A stretch of 64,000 bases of DNA. Origin: DASQDN01 sp963844855. Its GTDB lineage: Bacteria > Acidobacteriota > Terriglobia > Bryobacterales > Bryobacteraceae. Each line of letters opens with the position of its first letter. Within the stretch, counting starts at the first letter, position 1. The position numbers and the translations under genes were made by a program. The notes beneath the pieces were generated by a model. The model saw only the letters and a list, made by a program, of their open reading frames with translations, did no database searches and was not told the DNA's origin. The DNA lies in the NCBI GenBank assembly GCA_963844855.1, contig CAWJQP010000086.1, forward strand, positions 170,652 through 234,651. Direction: 5' to 3'. Positions 1-10,259 of the stretch are shown here, piece after piece.

Positions 1-311
1 ATGAATGCGGCTCGGTAGCCTTTGAGGAGATCGGCTGGCGGCAGGGTGCCGTCGAACTTGGCGAGCTGTGGCTTGTTGTCGAAGAGCTCGAGATGGCTGG
101 GCGCGCCTGCCATGAAGAGGAAGATGACGCGCTTGGCTTTGGGAGCGAAGTGCGGTGTCTTGGCGGCAAGCGGATTGGCAGCGTAGCCTTCACGCGCGAG
201 CAGATGGCCGAGAGCTACCGATCCGAGTCCGACGCCACACTGCTCGAAGAACCATCGGCGTGTGACCTGTTTGGGGTGAAGATTTTTGTACAAATGATCG
301 TGGCAGCTCAT
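1..311 (-). CDS. DUF1501 family secreted protein, N-terminal part (runs off window)
   Basis: This is the first 103 residues of a DUF1501 protein, a sulfatase-fold family that almost always sits beside DUF1549/DUF1553 cytochromes. The start shows a twin-arginine-like signal (TRRWFFEQCGVGLGSVAL, about residues 18-35). It is followed by the family block FLFMAGAPSHLELFDNKP at about residues 69-86. The gene begins two bases after the stop of the upstream cytochrome gene, so the two probably form one operon. The substrate of DUF1501 proteins is not established. The rest lies beyond the left edge. Confidence 0.85.
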   Translation of the reverse strand, partial: MSCHDHLYKNLHPKQVTRRWFFEQCGVGLGSVALGHLLAREGYAANPLAAKTPHFAPKAKRVIFLFMAGAPSHLELFDNKPQLAKFDGTLPPADLLKGYRAAF

Positions 312-313
312 AG

Positions 314-3300
314 TTACTCCTTGGTAATCGTCTCGTCGAGGTTTAGCAGCACGCGCGCAACGGTCGTCCAAGCGCCCCATTCCACGGGCGTGACGTTCGC
401 GGGCAACTCTGTTTTCTTTTTCGGATCGAAGCCTGTTAACGCATGGGTGTTCAACCAGCCGTTTGTAAGACGCAGCCGCTGCTTGTCGAGCATGGTTAGC
501 ATCACATCCTGCTCCTTAGGTGAGGGCTTGCGTGACAGGCTCAGTTGGAACGCATAGGAGAGACGCTGCGCGTTGTCGGCGCCACCTTCCTTGAGCGTCC
601 GTAGCGCCAGGGCTTGCGCGGATTCCAGGAATAGCGTTTCGTTCAGCGTCACGAGCGCCTGCAGCGGAGTGTTCGATCGGACGCGGCGCACGCAGGAGAA
701 ATCTCCGTTGGGCGCGTCGAAGGTCTGGAGCATCGGATAGGGCACGGATCGGAAGCGGAACGTGTATAGGGCGCGCCGGTAACGGTCGGCGCCCTTCGTC
801 TTCCTTCCATGTCTTCGGACCATAGCTGGTGGGGGGAAGGAAGAGGAACGCTGGCGCGGGCGGATTGACACTGGGGCCGCCTACCGTTTCATTTAGTAGT
901 CCGCTCGATGCCAGAGCGATGTCGCGAACCACTTCGGCGTCGACGCGGAAACGAGAGCCGCGGGCGAGCAGTCGATTATCGGGATCGCGTGATAAAAGCT
1001 CGGGCGTTACGTTTGAGGATTGCTTGTAGGTTGCGGAGTTGACGATGAGCCGGTGCATCGCCTTCTGACTCCATCCCTGATCCATGAACTCGACCGCTAG
1101 CCAGTCGAGGAGTTCGGGGTGCGACGGCGTTTCGGCTTGTGTGCCGAGGTTCTCCGATGTGCTGACGAGTCCGGTACCGAAATATGATTGCCACATGCGG
1201 TTGACCATGGATCGCGCGGTCGTGGGGGACTGACGGTCGACAAGCCACTTGGCGAACGTGAGGCGATTCGGAGGCGCATCTTTCGGCAATGGATTCAGGA
1301 AGGACGGAACTCCAGGCGTGACGGCTTTGCCGGGTTGGAGGAAGTCGCCGCGGGTGAGCATGTGCGTTTCACGGCCGTCTTCGCGCGTCTGTAGAACGAG
1401 CTGGGTTGAACCTTCGGGATGCTCCTTCCAGAGTGCTGCGATGGTGTCGTTTTCGGCCTTCCATTCCGGCACGGTCGTGCGCCAGTAGCGGAAAACGGCT
1501 TGCGTTTGTTCCGGTGTGCGCTGGCTGGCGGGAACGGCAAGGATGTCGCGAACGCTCTTGGGCAGCGGGTCGGCCTTGGCGGTTGTGTCGGCGGTGAAAG
1601 CGAAGCGGAATCGCCCGATGTTGTGGGTTTGGTTGTCGTCCGAGTTCGGTCCGCCATGCTCCTGACGAAGACGGATCGTGAAGATCGTGCCAGCGGGGAA
1701 GGAAACCGGCTTTTCAAAAGCGAATACGGCTTTGCGCGGTTGGTTGCGGAGCCCGGGACCGATATCGATACTCCATGCGGTATCGGGGTTGTCGTCGTGG
1801 GCGTATTCGATCGGGCCGGTGACGCGGCGGCGACCGCTCTTGTCCTGGAAGATCGGTTCGAGCAGCGCTTCCGCCGGACTGACGTCCGCGGTGGCGTTCG
1901 CGATCTTGATCTTCGTGGTCTTCTCGGGCGCGTCCGCCGGCGCGGCTTCGATCTCGAATTCGGTTAGTGCGAGTGATCCTTTGGGTGAGCGGCCGGGGCC
2001 GCCGAGCGGAAGATTCGGGTCCGTTAGAAGTTCGAGACGAACGGCGCGCTACGGGTTCCGGTCCTGTTTTAAGAGTCGATTTGGGAGCGAACTTGGTGGG
2101 CGCGTAGCCACCGGCAAGCATCGAGCCATCCTTCATCGGGAAGAACTTCTGTCCGCCGGTCGAGATGTCGTCAATCGCTGGCGGAACAACATTCCACTTG
2201 GGCTCGTTCTGGACGCTTGTCTCCCAGGCATCCATGCGCTTCTGCCAATCGGGGGAACGGTGCTGAAGGTCGGCTTCGATCTCACGCGTGCGGCGGAAAA
2301 TCTCGGCGCGCTTCATCTGGTCAGTGGGGGTGTAGACCGGAGACTTGGCCTTCGTACGAATCGTTAAGGAACGCGAAGATTCGGTAATACTCCTCTTGCT
2401 TCAGAGGATCGTATTTGTGGTTGTGGCACTGCGCGCACTGGATCGTAACGCCGAGGATGGATTTCCCGATGGCGTCCATACGATCGAACATGGCTTCCAT
2501 GCGGAACTGTTCGGGATCGACGCCTCCTTCCTCATTAATCATGGAGTTCCTTAAGAAACCTGTCGCAACTCGTTGATCCTGAGTGGAATTCGGGAGCAGG
2601 TCGCCGGCGATCTGCTCGATGACGAACTTGTCGTAGGGAAGGTCGCGATTCAGCGCGTTGATGACCCAATCTCGATAGAACCAGACATTTCTCGGCTTGT
2701 CTTTTTCGAATCCATCGGAGTCGGCATAGCGTGCGCCGTCTAGCCAGATGCGCGCCCAACGCTCGCCGTAGTGAGGAGATGCAAGAAGGCGATCTACCTG
2801 TTTTTCGTACGCTTTGGGGCTCTTATCCTCAAGAAACGCATTAAGCTCGGCCACCGTGGGCGGGAGGCCGATCAGGTCGAGGCTGAGGCGGCGAAGAAGC
2901 GTGGCTTTGTCGGCTACCGGGGAGGGGGAGAGCTTCTCCTGGTCAAGCTTGGCGAGCACGAACTTGTCGATGGGACTTTGTGCCCATGCGGCGTTTTTCA
3001 CGGCGGGCAATGCGGGACGTTTTGGGCGCGATGAAAGCCCAATGCTTCTTGATCTCCGCGCTCTCGGCGCCGGTGGCGTCGGGCCAAATCGCGCCCGAGG
3101 CAATCCACTGACGAATGATTGCGACCTTGTCGGCCGCAAGCGGTTTCCCGCCCATTGGCATGCGCGCCTGCTCGCCCGAGCCGAGAATCCGTTGCAGCAG
3201 CAGGCTTTCCGACGCCTTGCCTGGCACGATCGGCTTTCCGGACACACCGCCCGTCATGGCTGTGCTTTTCGCGTCGAGACGCAGGCCGCCGAGTTGTGAT

Positions 3301-3449
3301 TTCGGTCCGTGGCAACTGTAACAGGATTGGGCCAGAATTGGCTGGACATCGCGCGCGAAATCGATGTCTGCAGCCTGTCCAACTATCGCGTTTAAGAACA
3401 GGCCAATCGCGAGTACTTTAGGGGTTGAAATTGTAGATTGTGGGCTCAA
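314..3449 (-). pseudogene. Planctomycete-type cytochrome c protein (PSCyt1-DUF1549-DUF1553), four frameshifts
   Basis: Read across frames, this is one large secreted cytochrome. It has a signal peptide, a PSCyt1 haem site (CYSCHG) near residue 43, a DUF1549 region with a second haem site (CAQCHNHKYDP) around 2430, and a DUF1553 C-terminus (SNTPLQALVTLNETLF, near 610-670). Reading frame changes near 3030, 2320, 2040 and 800. Protein similarity continues across each break, so these are single-base indels, not rearrangements. The family is a predicted periplasmic or surface redox protein partnered with DUF1501, which follows directly. The start is uncertain: the first in-frame candidate is TTG at 3449. 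Four breaks in one gene mean either true decay or poor local sequence. Confidence 0.8.
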
Positions 3450-3508
3450 CGTGGTCTACCGGAGACGATTCTATACCAGTATCCCATTTTGCCAATCCCA
3501 ATGGGGCG

Positions 3509-4093
3509 TTAGGGTTGGAGCTTTGGAACCAAACTGGGGTCGTATTTCGCGCCTGCTGAGACTTGGATCATTGTGATGCGGACCTTGGTCGGGAAGAATT
3601 TTTCGTGATCCGGACGCCGATGGGCGTGTCCGCGTCCGCCGCTCCCGTCCTTAATGACCAAGTCCATTTGCTTGATGCCCTCGGTCCAGACGATAGACTG
3701 GTTCTCCCACCATGAGGTCATAGGCACGTCCCTCTCGTACACGCCCTTCTCGCGATAGATGCCGGAGCCGGTGCAGCCATAGCCGTTCCCTTGTCCCTTA
3801 TTGGGGATGTAGCAGAGTGTCCACTCGGTGTTCTCTCCGCCTTCGGGCTTTTCGATGACTTCGGTGCGAATGTGAACTGTGCCATTGCGGTAGTCGACGG
3901 GAGACGTCCAGTCGACAGGTCGATTGGGATTGATGGCGGCGCCTTTGACGTAATAGTGCGACTTGCTGGGAGTCGAAGTGTCGGCGTCGGCTTTGGTGAA
4001 GGTGAATGTGACGTCGAATAATATTAACTGCTCGGCGCAGGCGAGCGAGGGCGCGAGAATCATTGCGACACGAAAGAAGTGAGTTAGTCTCAT
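3509..4093 (-). CDS. Secreted protein of unknown function, 194 aa
   Basis: The protein starts with a clean Sec signal (MRLTHFFRVAMILAPSLACA). The mature domain is rich in aromatic residues and beta-prone, with a Cys pair (LCYIPNKGQGNGYGCTGSG). The C-terminal segment VKDGSGGRGHAHRRPDHEKF contains several His and Asp. The overall pattern recalls secreted small domains found near DUF1501/PSCyt genes, but I do not recognise a named family. It is co-directional with the cytochrome gene downstream and separated from it by about 60 bp. Confidence 0.65.
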   Translation of the reverse strand: MRLTHFFRVAMILAPSLACAEQLILFDVTFTFTKADADTSTPSKSHYYVKGAAINPNRPVDWTSPVDYRNGTVHIRTEVIEKPEGGENTEWTLCYIPNKGQGNGYGCTGSGIYREKGVYERDVPMTSWWENQSIVWTEGIKQMDLVIKDGSGGRGHAHRRPDHEKFFPTKVRITMIQVSAGAKYDPSLVPKLQP

Positions 4094-4944
4094 CGTTTTT
4101 CAGGTTAAGCCGAATGCATGTTCAAGCAGGAGAATCAACGAAAAGCTGGGAATTCTCACCCGAAGTCGAAGCACTGAAGCAGAAGCTGAGCGACGCGCAA
4201 CGTAATGAAAAAGAGAGCGGCGTGGCTAAAGTGAAGGCAACCAAAGTTTCGCCCGTTGCAAGCTAAATGCCGACGCTCCGTCGAACGCTTTGTCGAGAGA
4301 AGTCGCCGCCTTGCTTCTTCGAAATCGCCAAGCCGATGAAGCGGGGATGAGTAACGCGTGCGGCACGAACCCGAACACTCTCCGCGCGGTGACGGTGTGA
4401 CGGGGTCTTCTTTTCTATTCCCTTTTCAAAAAGAGAGTAGAGAGTAAAAGGCTGTCACTGGGCGTCCAATGCGCATTACTATAGGCGTCCGCTTGCGCGT
4501 TATTGGCGAAAAGGTGTCCGCTTTCGCAACTCACCGACGCCTCCTTACCCCATGGCAGTCATACTGACAGCCAGCGCCTGCGCTAAATCAATCGAGGGTG
4601 AATCTGTGAGCCTGAATATCAATGTTGATGATGTGACGTCCGTGTGTTGGCTGATGGGTGGCATTGATATGATTGACAAGACCTTTGAGAGCTTGATGCC
4701 TATGAATTCCTCGATGGCGGAAAAACTCATTCGTTCCGCAAGCGTGTATACAGCACCGGCGCCGAGGGAAAGGGGAAGACGGGGGATCAATCGCATGCCC
4801 TATCAGATCGATCCTGGCTATCGAGTGCCAAGGTTAGAGCGTAGTTGTCGTGGACCGAGCTCTAACTCCAACCGAGGAGCATTACTATAGCAGTCCCAAT
4901 GTGGGTGTAGCCAGTAACCTTGCTTCAGCCACTTATCTCGACGA
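4094..4944. other. 850-bp stretch without a convincing gene
   Basis: Short open frames exist on both strands (for example 4063-4266 and 4552-4890 on plus). None has a recognisable domain, an evident ribosome site or a signal peptide. A purine/pyrimidine-biased segment around 4400-4450 (TTTTCTATTCCC, AAAGAGAGTAGAGAG) looks low-complexity. The frame ending at 4266 has a plausible Lys/Glu-rich helix (SPEVEALKQKLSDAQRNEK) and may be a gene remnant. Confidence 0.4.
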
Positions 4945-5628
4945 TTACAAGGGCGAATGCGTCCGCCGGCGCAAATAGAAGTAGCATGGTCCGGCGAGCG
5001 CGGGAAGTATCAGTGTGCCAGTGCCCGGCTCCGGGATAGCGCTGTATTCGTAGCGCGAGCTTTGAAATCGGTAGAGCGTCTCTGGCACTCCGCCGACTAA
5101 CTGCAAGTGGACAGTCACTATTCCTTGCCCCTTCATCGATAGTTGGATGTCCGGACCATCCCAATCGGGGTCAGCCTCAAAAGCAAAGAAGCCAGCAGAG
5201 GACGTGAAGGGCGCCGTCAAAATCAACGTTTCTGGTGGATCCACACCCACCATCGGTATCGCAAAAGTGTGCGAAAACGATATTCGGGCGGAAGGACCTA
5301 ACCCCGGAAGCGCGGCCCAGGGGTATGTTTTGCCCCCCAATGTTAAGGTGCCGCCCAGACCTCTGTCCTCACCCGAGAGATCCCCGGATTGCCCGCGCGT
5401 GGTCCCAGGTACGCATGGGCCGAATGCAGAACACGGGACCATAAAGCTTGTTCCGCCGCCTCCCGTGAACAAAAAGCCAGGGCCGGTTAGAGAAAACCGT
5501 GCCGAGCCCAAACCATCTATTGGATCGATCATTGTGATCTCCACGAAACCACTCGTGATAGGAACTGCCTCCGCCACGGGCAAGAAGAGGCATGTCAGAC
5601 CTGCTGCGAAGACCGCGATTTTGTGCAT
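4945..5628 (-). CDS. PEP-CTERM sorted secreted protein, copy 1 (227 aa)
   Basis: The protein has a Sec signal (MHKIAVFAAGLTCLFLPVAEA), a beta-rich middle with a Cys pair (PCSAFGPC, about residues 65-72), and a C-terminal PEP-CTERM tail. The tail consists of the IPEPGTG motif near residue 198, a hydrophobic helix and a closing Arg cluster (LRRR). In this system exosortase removes the tail and the protein is exported to the surface or extracellular matrix. No exosortase gene is in the window. The start ATG at 5628 follows an AGGAGG-like site in the leader. The function of the mature domain is unknown. Confidence 0.8.
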   Translation of the reverse strand: MHKIAVFAAGLTCLFLPVAEAVPITSGFVEITMIDPIDGLGSARFSLTGPGFLFTGGGGTSFMVPCSAFGPCVPGTTRGQSGDLSGEDRGLGGTLTLGGKTYPWAALPGLGPSARISFSHTFAIPMVGVDPPETLILTAPFTSSAGFFAFEADPDWDGPDIQLSMKGQGIVTVHLQLVGGVPETLYRFQSSRYEYSAIPEPGTGTLILPALAGPCYFYLRRRTHSPL

Positions 5629-5793
5629 AGTTGCCTCCTGAGCTACTGAATCGTCAGCGGCGGAAGGCTAGCCCCTGACCCTACTCCGTCAGACATCTAT
5701 TGCAAGCGCTGAGGGTGCGCTCTTCGCAATGATAGGAGTTGCCTTAGAGAGCGCAGGCTGTATAGGGTATCAAAAAAACAACTTACCTGGTGG

Positions 5794-5825
5794 CTGTAAC
5801 CTTGCTTCACTGTAACCTTGCTTCA
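5794..5825. repeat. Perfect 16-bp tandem repeat at the duplication junction
   Basis: CTGTAACCTTGCTTCA occurs twice in a row, at 5794-5809 and 5810-5825, exactly where the second ~900-bp PEP-CTERM unit begins. It looks like a scar of the unequal exchange that created the tandem copy. Confidence 0.8.
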
Positions 5826-5842
5826 GCCACTTATCTCGACGA

Positions 5843-6518
5843 TTACAACGGCGAATGCGTCCGCCGGCGCAAACAGAAGTAGCCTAGTCCGGCGAGCGCG
5901 GGAAGTATCAGTGTGCCAGTGCCCGGCTCCGGGATAGCGCTGAATTCGTAGCGGGAGCTCTGGAAGACGTATAGCGCCTCGGGCTCTACGCTGAATAACT
6001 GCAAGTTCACAGTCACTATTCCTTGCCCGGCCATCAATAGATCGACGCTCGGACCGTTCCAATCCTCCCGCCCCTCAACAGCTGAGAAACCACCCTCGGA
6101 CGTGAAGGGCGCAGTTAAAAGCAACGTTTCTGGTGGGTTCACGCCCACCATCGGTATCGCAAAAGTATGCCAAAACCCTATGCTTGCCGTAGTAATTAAC
6201 CCCGGAAGCGCGGTGTAGTCGAATGTTTCGCCCCCGAATGTAAAGGTGCCGATCATCCCTCTGTCCTCACTCGAGATTGCGGCACCCCGATCGCGGTGGT
6301 CCCAGGTGCGCATAGGCCGAATGCAGAACACGGGTCCAGACCGCTTCTTCGGCCCTTCCCGTGAACGAATAGCCAGGGCCGGTTACAGACAACCGTGCCA
6401 AGCCGAAACCATCTTCGGTCGCTGTGATCTCCGCGAAACCACTCGTGATAGGAACTGCCTCCGCCATGGGCAAGAAGAGGCATGTCAGACCCGCTGCGAA
6501 GACCGCGATTTTGTGCAT
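5843..6518 (-). pseudogene. PEP-CTERM protein, copy 2, frameshifted
   Basis: This is the paralogue of the neighbouring gene, with the same signal peptide (MHKIAVFAAGLTCLFLPMAEA) and an intact PEP-CTERM tail (AIPEPGTGTLILPALAG, then LRRR). The reading frame changes near 6340, inside the segment matching the first copy's Gly-rich/Cys region. As read, the N-terminal 83-residue product would lack the sorting tail. The downstream part is uninterrupted and well conserved with copy 1, so the break is recent or an artefact. The leader matches copy 1. Confidence 0.75.
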
Positions 6519-6650
6519 AGTTTCCTCCTGAGCTACAGAATCGTCAGAAGCGGAAGGCTAGGCCCTGACTCTACTCCGTCAGACATCTTATTGCAAGCGC
6601 TGATTATTGCAAGCGCAATAGGGTATCAACTTACCTGGTGGCTTAGCACA

Positions 6651-7852
6651 AATTGGCTAATGTCAACCTAATAAGAGATGGGGTCTGTCAGTCCTGACCT
6701 CATCGTGACTGATGCTTCTCTCGTCATCAAGCGCTCGGTATTCGCGGCGCGACGATTGTCGCCCCTATGATCACGCCGATTCTTTCGCCCACGCGTGCGG
6801 CAGGCAAAATCAAGGCCGATTAAATCGTTCTCTGGTACGACTCATCATGCGGAACAGCCGTCACCCCCCTTTTGATCCGTGATACACCCACCTTCGACCC
6901 CAACGGGTTACAAGCAACCTGCTATCGGATGTAAGTGTTTTGTCTTAGCCCGAATCCACGCGCCAATGTCGATGAGCGTCTATGAAGAGAGCCGCTCAGA
7001 TTCTTGAAGGTATTGATCTAGTTTGGTGGCCGACGATCTTGCGGTCCCTGCCGCAAGGCGAAGACGTTAATGGCGGCGGGGCTCAACCTGCGAACGAAGG
7101 CTACAAATTGCCTGGGCAGTCGTCACAGTCGAGTAGCTCGATGGAGACAGTTGTGCGAAATGTGAGTTCAGACAAATGTTAGCCAATGCGAACGACAGGC
7201 CGGACATAGACGAACTAGCGGGAATGTTGACGCGCGGCGAGTTTCCCGAGAACTATGACCACATCATCAGGAATATCTCAGACGAAGATCTTGAACGGCT
7301 ATGGGCAACCTTTAAGCAAAAGTGGCGCGGTATGAATGAAGGAGACGCCCATAGTTGCTTGGCTCCTGAATAGCGTCTGTCCTCTTCCTCCGGCGATGTC
7401 TAGTGACATCAGTATTCCCTTCGGGAAGTAGCTATCGAACCGGACCCAATAAGTAGTTATAAATTGACCCGAGCGAACTTCTAGATTTTTTAACTTCTCC
7501 CGCGTTAGGCCCGATGCTCCTTGCGTTCGCATGGCAGGCACCACGCCTCTCAGATACGTCGCTATTGCCACGCGCGGCCCTAGGTTTTGTCAAGCACCTA
7601 TCCGCGTGAAGTACCTACAAACCTCAATACCTGGGAAGCTTGCTCGTTTCGGACCTAACGGAAAACTCCGTGGGGGTCGTACCTAGTGACGAGGAAGAAA
7701 GAGGGCGCGAGTAATCGGACAATCAACATGGAAGTTGCAGAACTGTTTCGCGCTCTTGGTCGGAACTTTGGCCCAAAGTCAACAAACTCCGTGAGCGTAG
7801 TGATATTGGTATCGCGCTTTCACGGCAGGATGAAGCGAGACCGGGTCTTGTT
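6651..7852. other. 1.2-kb stretch without a convincing gene
   Basis: I see no recognisable domain on either strand. Short frames (6982-7182, 7176-7373 and 7686-7925 on plus, 7299-7571 on minus) lack signals, family motifs and good ribosome sites. The best candidate is 7176-7373, listed separately. Confidence 0.45.
7176..7373 (+). CDS. Possible small acidic protein, 65 aa, unknown
   Basis: The frame encodes a soluble, charged peptide with helix-like spacing (DELAGMLTRGEFPENYDHI, then ISDEDLERLWATFKQKW). It is compositionally more protein-like than the surrounding frames, and it overlaps the end of another short frame upstream. I recognise no family. It could equally be a chance open frame in GC-rich DNA. 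Confidence 0.25.
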   Translation: MLANANDRPDIDELAGMLTRGEFPENYDHIIRNISDEDLERLWATFKQKWRGMNEGDAHSCLAPE

Positions 7853-10123
7853 TCAGGGAAGAGCGAAGACAAAAATTGCCGACTGGGAAGCAATCGCCAC
7901 ATGCTGCTTTCCGTCCACCGAGTAGGAAATGGGCGAGGCGACAATCGTGGCGCCTGTGTTGTAGCGCCACAGATAGCGCCCGGTTCGACTTTCCAGAGCG
8001 ATGAGGTACCCATCGCTGGATGACGCGAATACGACATCCCCGCCGGTGGCGAGAACGCCTGTTGCCGATGATCCAATGTGAAGTGGAAAGTTCCAGCGTG
8101 TTTCCCCCGTAAGAGCATCCAGCGCTCGGACCGCGCCGGGAGTTCCGATCTTGGGATCGATTTCCTGACCGCCCCCGGTATAGCCTTGTCCGGGGACCGG
8201 TTCCTTCGTCACGCTGGTATATGTGGCACACGCCTCGCGCACTGAGACGAGGAAGAGGTTTGAGCGCGGGTCATACGACGGGGTGCCCCAGTTGGCGGCT
8301 CCGGCTGCATCCGGACAAACATAATTGCCTGTCGGTGTGGGGTCGGTGTTGGGAAGCACAATCGGTCTCCCCTTGCTGTCGAGACCCTTTGCCCAGGTTT
8401 GTTTCGCGAAGGCCCGTCCATCGAGAAACTCGCCTGTCTCGCGATCGAGCACGTAATAGAAGGCGTTTCGTTGCGCGGTGATCAGCAGCTTGCGTTTCTT
8501 TCCTCGAATTGATCCTTCAATCAATACGGGCGTTTGATTAGCGTCCCAATCATGCACATCGTGCGGTGAAAACTGGAACCACCATTTCATTTTTCCGGTT
8601 TCCGGGTCGAGAGCCAGCACTGAGCACGAGTAGAGATTGTCGCCGAGTCGTACAGAGCCGTCATAGTCCGGCCCGGGATTTCCAGTGGTCCAGAAGATGG
8701 TGTTGGTTTCGGTGTCAAAAGTTCCTGTCATCCATGTGGGGGCTCCGCCGAAATCCGCCGATTTCTCCGGCTGCCAGGTCTTACGATTTGGATCGCCGGG
8801 CTGGGGAATCGAGTAAGTGCGCCATAAGCGGCGTCCTGTTGCCGCATCATAGGCATCTACGAAGCCGGTGAGAGCGCATTCGCCCGAGGTGACGCCAACG
8901 ATGATCTTGCCATCGATCGCCAGTGGCGCATGCGTGATCGATAAACCTTTCTGATAGTCATCGACAGGGATGTCCCACAACACGTTGCCACTCTTTGCAT
9001 CCAACGCCACCAGATGCATATCGAGTGTCGCCATGTAGAGCCGATCACCGAGCATCGCAAAACCGCGATTCGTCATCACGGTGCAATGGCTGGCAACGGC
9101 TGGGAGCCGTCGAGTGTACTTCCAGATCGGATGGCCGGTGCGGGCGTCCAATGCGCTGGCATTGTTGAGTGGTCCGGTCACGAACATGAGGCCGTCGGAG
9201 ACCAGAGGCATTGTCTCGACGGTGTTGCCACCGAGTTGACTGGTCCACAGACTTTTGAGTGATGCGATATTGCCCGGAGTAATTTGTTTGAGCGCAGAGT
9301 AATGGCGCCCGGCCAGATCGCCCCAGTACGTAAGCCAGTTCTGTGGTTCGGCGGCGGCATTGCGTAAACGTGAGAAGGTGACGTTCGAGTCGGAGGCAGG
9401 CTTCCATTCAGCCGATGGCTCGTACATCACTGGGGCTTTCAGAAGAAACGCAGAGATCGACTCCTGGCTCGGCGCATCGAGAGCATGGTGGACCTGTTCC
9501 TTTCGGGCAATGACAAGATTTTGTTTGTCCAGAAAATGCCACTTCTGTTCCTCGTCCATCAGGTACAAGGTGAATGTATTTTCGGATTTCTTGACACCTC
9601 GAATCGCACGGCCTGCTTTGTTAGTCGCTTCGGTGCGGGTCCATGGCGCTTTCATGGCGCCCAGCAGCGGGCCTTGCTGATAACGCGCACGCGCCTGGGT
9701 CAGATCCGGTCCCAGGATGCCTCCTCGGCCGCCGAACATGTGGCACTTGCTGCAACCACCGGCGCCAAAGAACAACTGGCGTCCGGCGTCGGGGTCCCCT
9801 TTTATCGGCGCCGACTTCCCTGAGTCGATGAGTGAACGCAGATAGGCAACGACGGCGCCCGCATCCGTGTCGCTCATCGGAATTGGCGGCATCTGGGTAC
9901 CGGGGATGCCTTTGACGATGTTCCGCACCAGTTCGGAGTCGGTTGCCCCATGCTTCCACTGGCCGGTGGTCAGGTCCGGCCCACGACTACCCTTAGCGGT
10001 ATCGCCATGACATGCGGAGCACTTTTCGACGAAGACGCTGGCGCCTCGAGCGATCTCGGGGTGTTGAGCGTGAAGCGGAGCGACTGCGCCAAGAAGGATA
10101 AGGGCGAGAGTTCGGATGCGCAT
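7853..10123 (-). CDS. Cytochrome-fused PQQ-dependent dehydrogenase (756 aa)
   Basis: This is a secreted quinohaemoprotein. It has a signal peptide (residues 1-20), a first c-type haem site CSACH at 35-39 with a Met-bearing loop (QMPPIPMSD), a second haem site CSKCH at 124-128, then a PQQ beta-propeller of the alcohol dehydrogenase type. The propeller shows repeated tryptophan-docking blades (LDARTGHPIWKY, LDAKSGNVLWDI, LESRTGRYLWRY). The predicted role is periplasmic oxidation of an alcohol or sugar, with electrons passed through the fused haems. The segment HDVHDWDAN holds the likely catalytic Asp; the residue two positions on is Asn, not the Asp typical of lanthanide enzymes. Two haem domains ahead of the propeller is the reverse of the usual type II quinohaemoprotein order. 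Confidence 0.88.
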   Translation of the reverse strand: MRIRTLALILLGAVAPLHAQHPEIARGASVFVEKCSACHGDTAKGSRGPDLTTGQWKHGATDSELVRNIVKGIPGTQMPPIPMSDTDAGAVVAYLRSLIDSGKSAPIKGDPDAGRQLFFGAGGCSKCHMFGGRGGILGPDLTQARARYQQGPLLGAMKAPWTRTEATNKAGRAIRGVKKSENTFTLYLMDEEQKWHFLDKQNLVIARKEQVHHALDAPSQESISAFLLKAPVMYEPSAEWKPASDSNVTFSRLRNAAAEPQNWLTYWGDLAGRHYSALKQITPGNIASLKSLWTSQLGGNTVETMPLVSDGLMFVTGPLNNASALDARTGHPIWKYTRRLPAVASHCTVMTNRGFAMLGDRLYMATLDMHLVALDAKSGNVLWDIPVDDYQKGLSITHAPLAIDGKIIVGVTSGECALTGFVDAYDAATGRRLWRTYSIPQPGDPNRKTWQPEKSADFGGAPTWMTGTFDTETNTIFWTTGNPGPDYDGSVRLGDNLYSCSVLALDPETGKMKWWFQFSPHDVHDWDANQTPVLIEGSIRGKKRKLLITAQRNAFYYVLDRETGEFLDGRAFAKQTWAKGLDSKGRPIVLPNTDPTPTGNYVCPDAAGAANWGTPSYDPRSNLFLVSVREACATYTSVTKEPVPGQGYTGGGQEIDPKIGTPGAVRALDALTGETRWNFPLHIGSSATGVLATGGDVVFASSSDGYLIALESRTGRYLWRYNTGATIVASPISYSVDGKQHVAIASQSAIFVFALP

Positions 10124-10191
10124 TTTCAGATGTCCCCACTATAGGGGATCTGAAGTCCGACGCGGATCGCAGGGGAGTTGAGCGAGTTTGT

Positions 10192-10217
10192 GACGCCTGT
10201 TCTTTAGGCGCGATTCG
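10192..10217. repeat. 26-bp dispersed repeat with inverted arms (copy 1)
   Basis: The sequence GACGCCTGTTCTTTAGGCGC, followed by GATTCG, can form a short hairpin (GCGCC/GGCGC-type arms around TGTTCTTT). A near-identical copy lies at 12831-12856. No U-tract follows, so a terminator role is doubtful. Confidence 0.6.
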
Positions 10218-10259
10218 AGAGGCCGGCTTGCAGAGTGAAGCCTCTGCTTTAAGTGCGTG

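Larger units (their letters stand above)
4914..6650. repeat. Tandem duplication of a ~900-bp PEP-CTERM unit
   Basis: The block beginning GTAACCTTGCTTCAGCCACT at 4914 recurs at 5812. The coding regions align throughout, and the upstream leaders (CTCCTGAGCTAC, then CTACTCCGTCAGACATCT) also match, at 5633-5700 and 6528-6592. The unit ends with GGGTATCAAC/TTACCTGGTGGCT, seen near 5766-5793 and 6620-6643. Copies differ by scattered substitutions and small indels, so the duplication is not brand new. Confidence 0.85.

Noticed and set aside
314..557. Plus-strand open frames across the cytochrome gene
   Set aside because: They are antisense shadows of the DUF1553 coding sequence, with Arg/Ser-rich composition and no domain.
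4552..4890. 112-residue plus-strand frame in the gap before the PEP-CTERM pair
   Set aside because: No ribosome site, family or signal; the opposite strand is equally open.
10192..10217. Rho-independent terminator after the HAAS gene
   Set aside because: The hairpin is not followed by a run of U residues on either strand.
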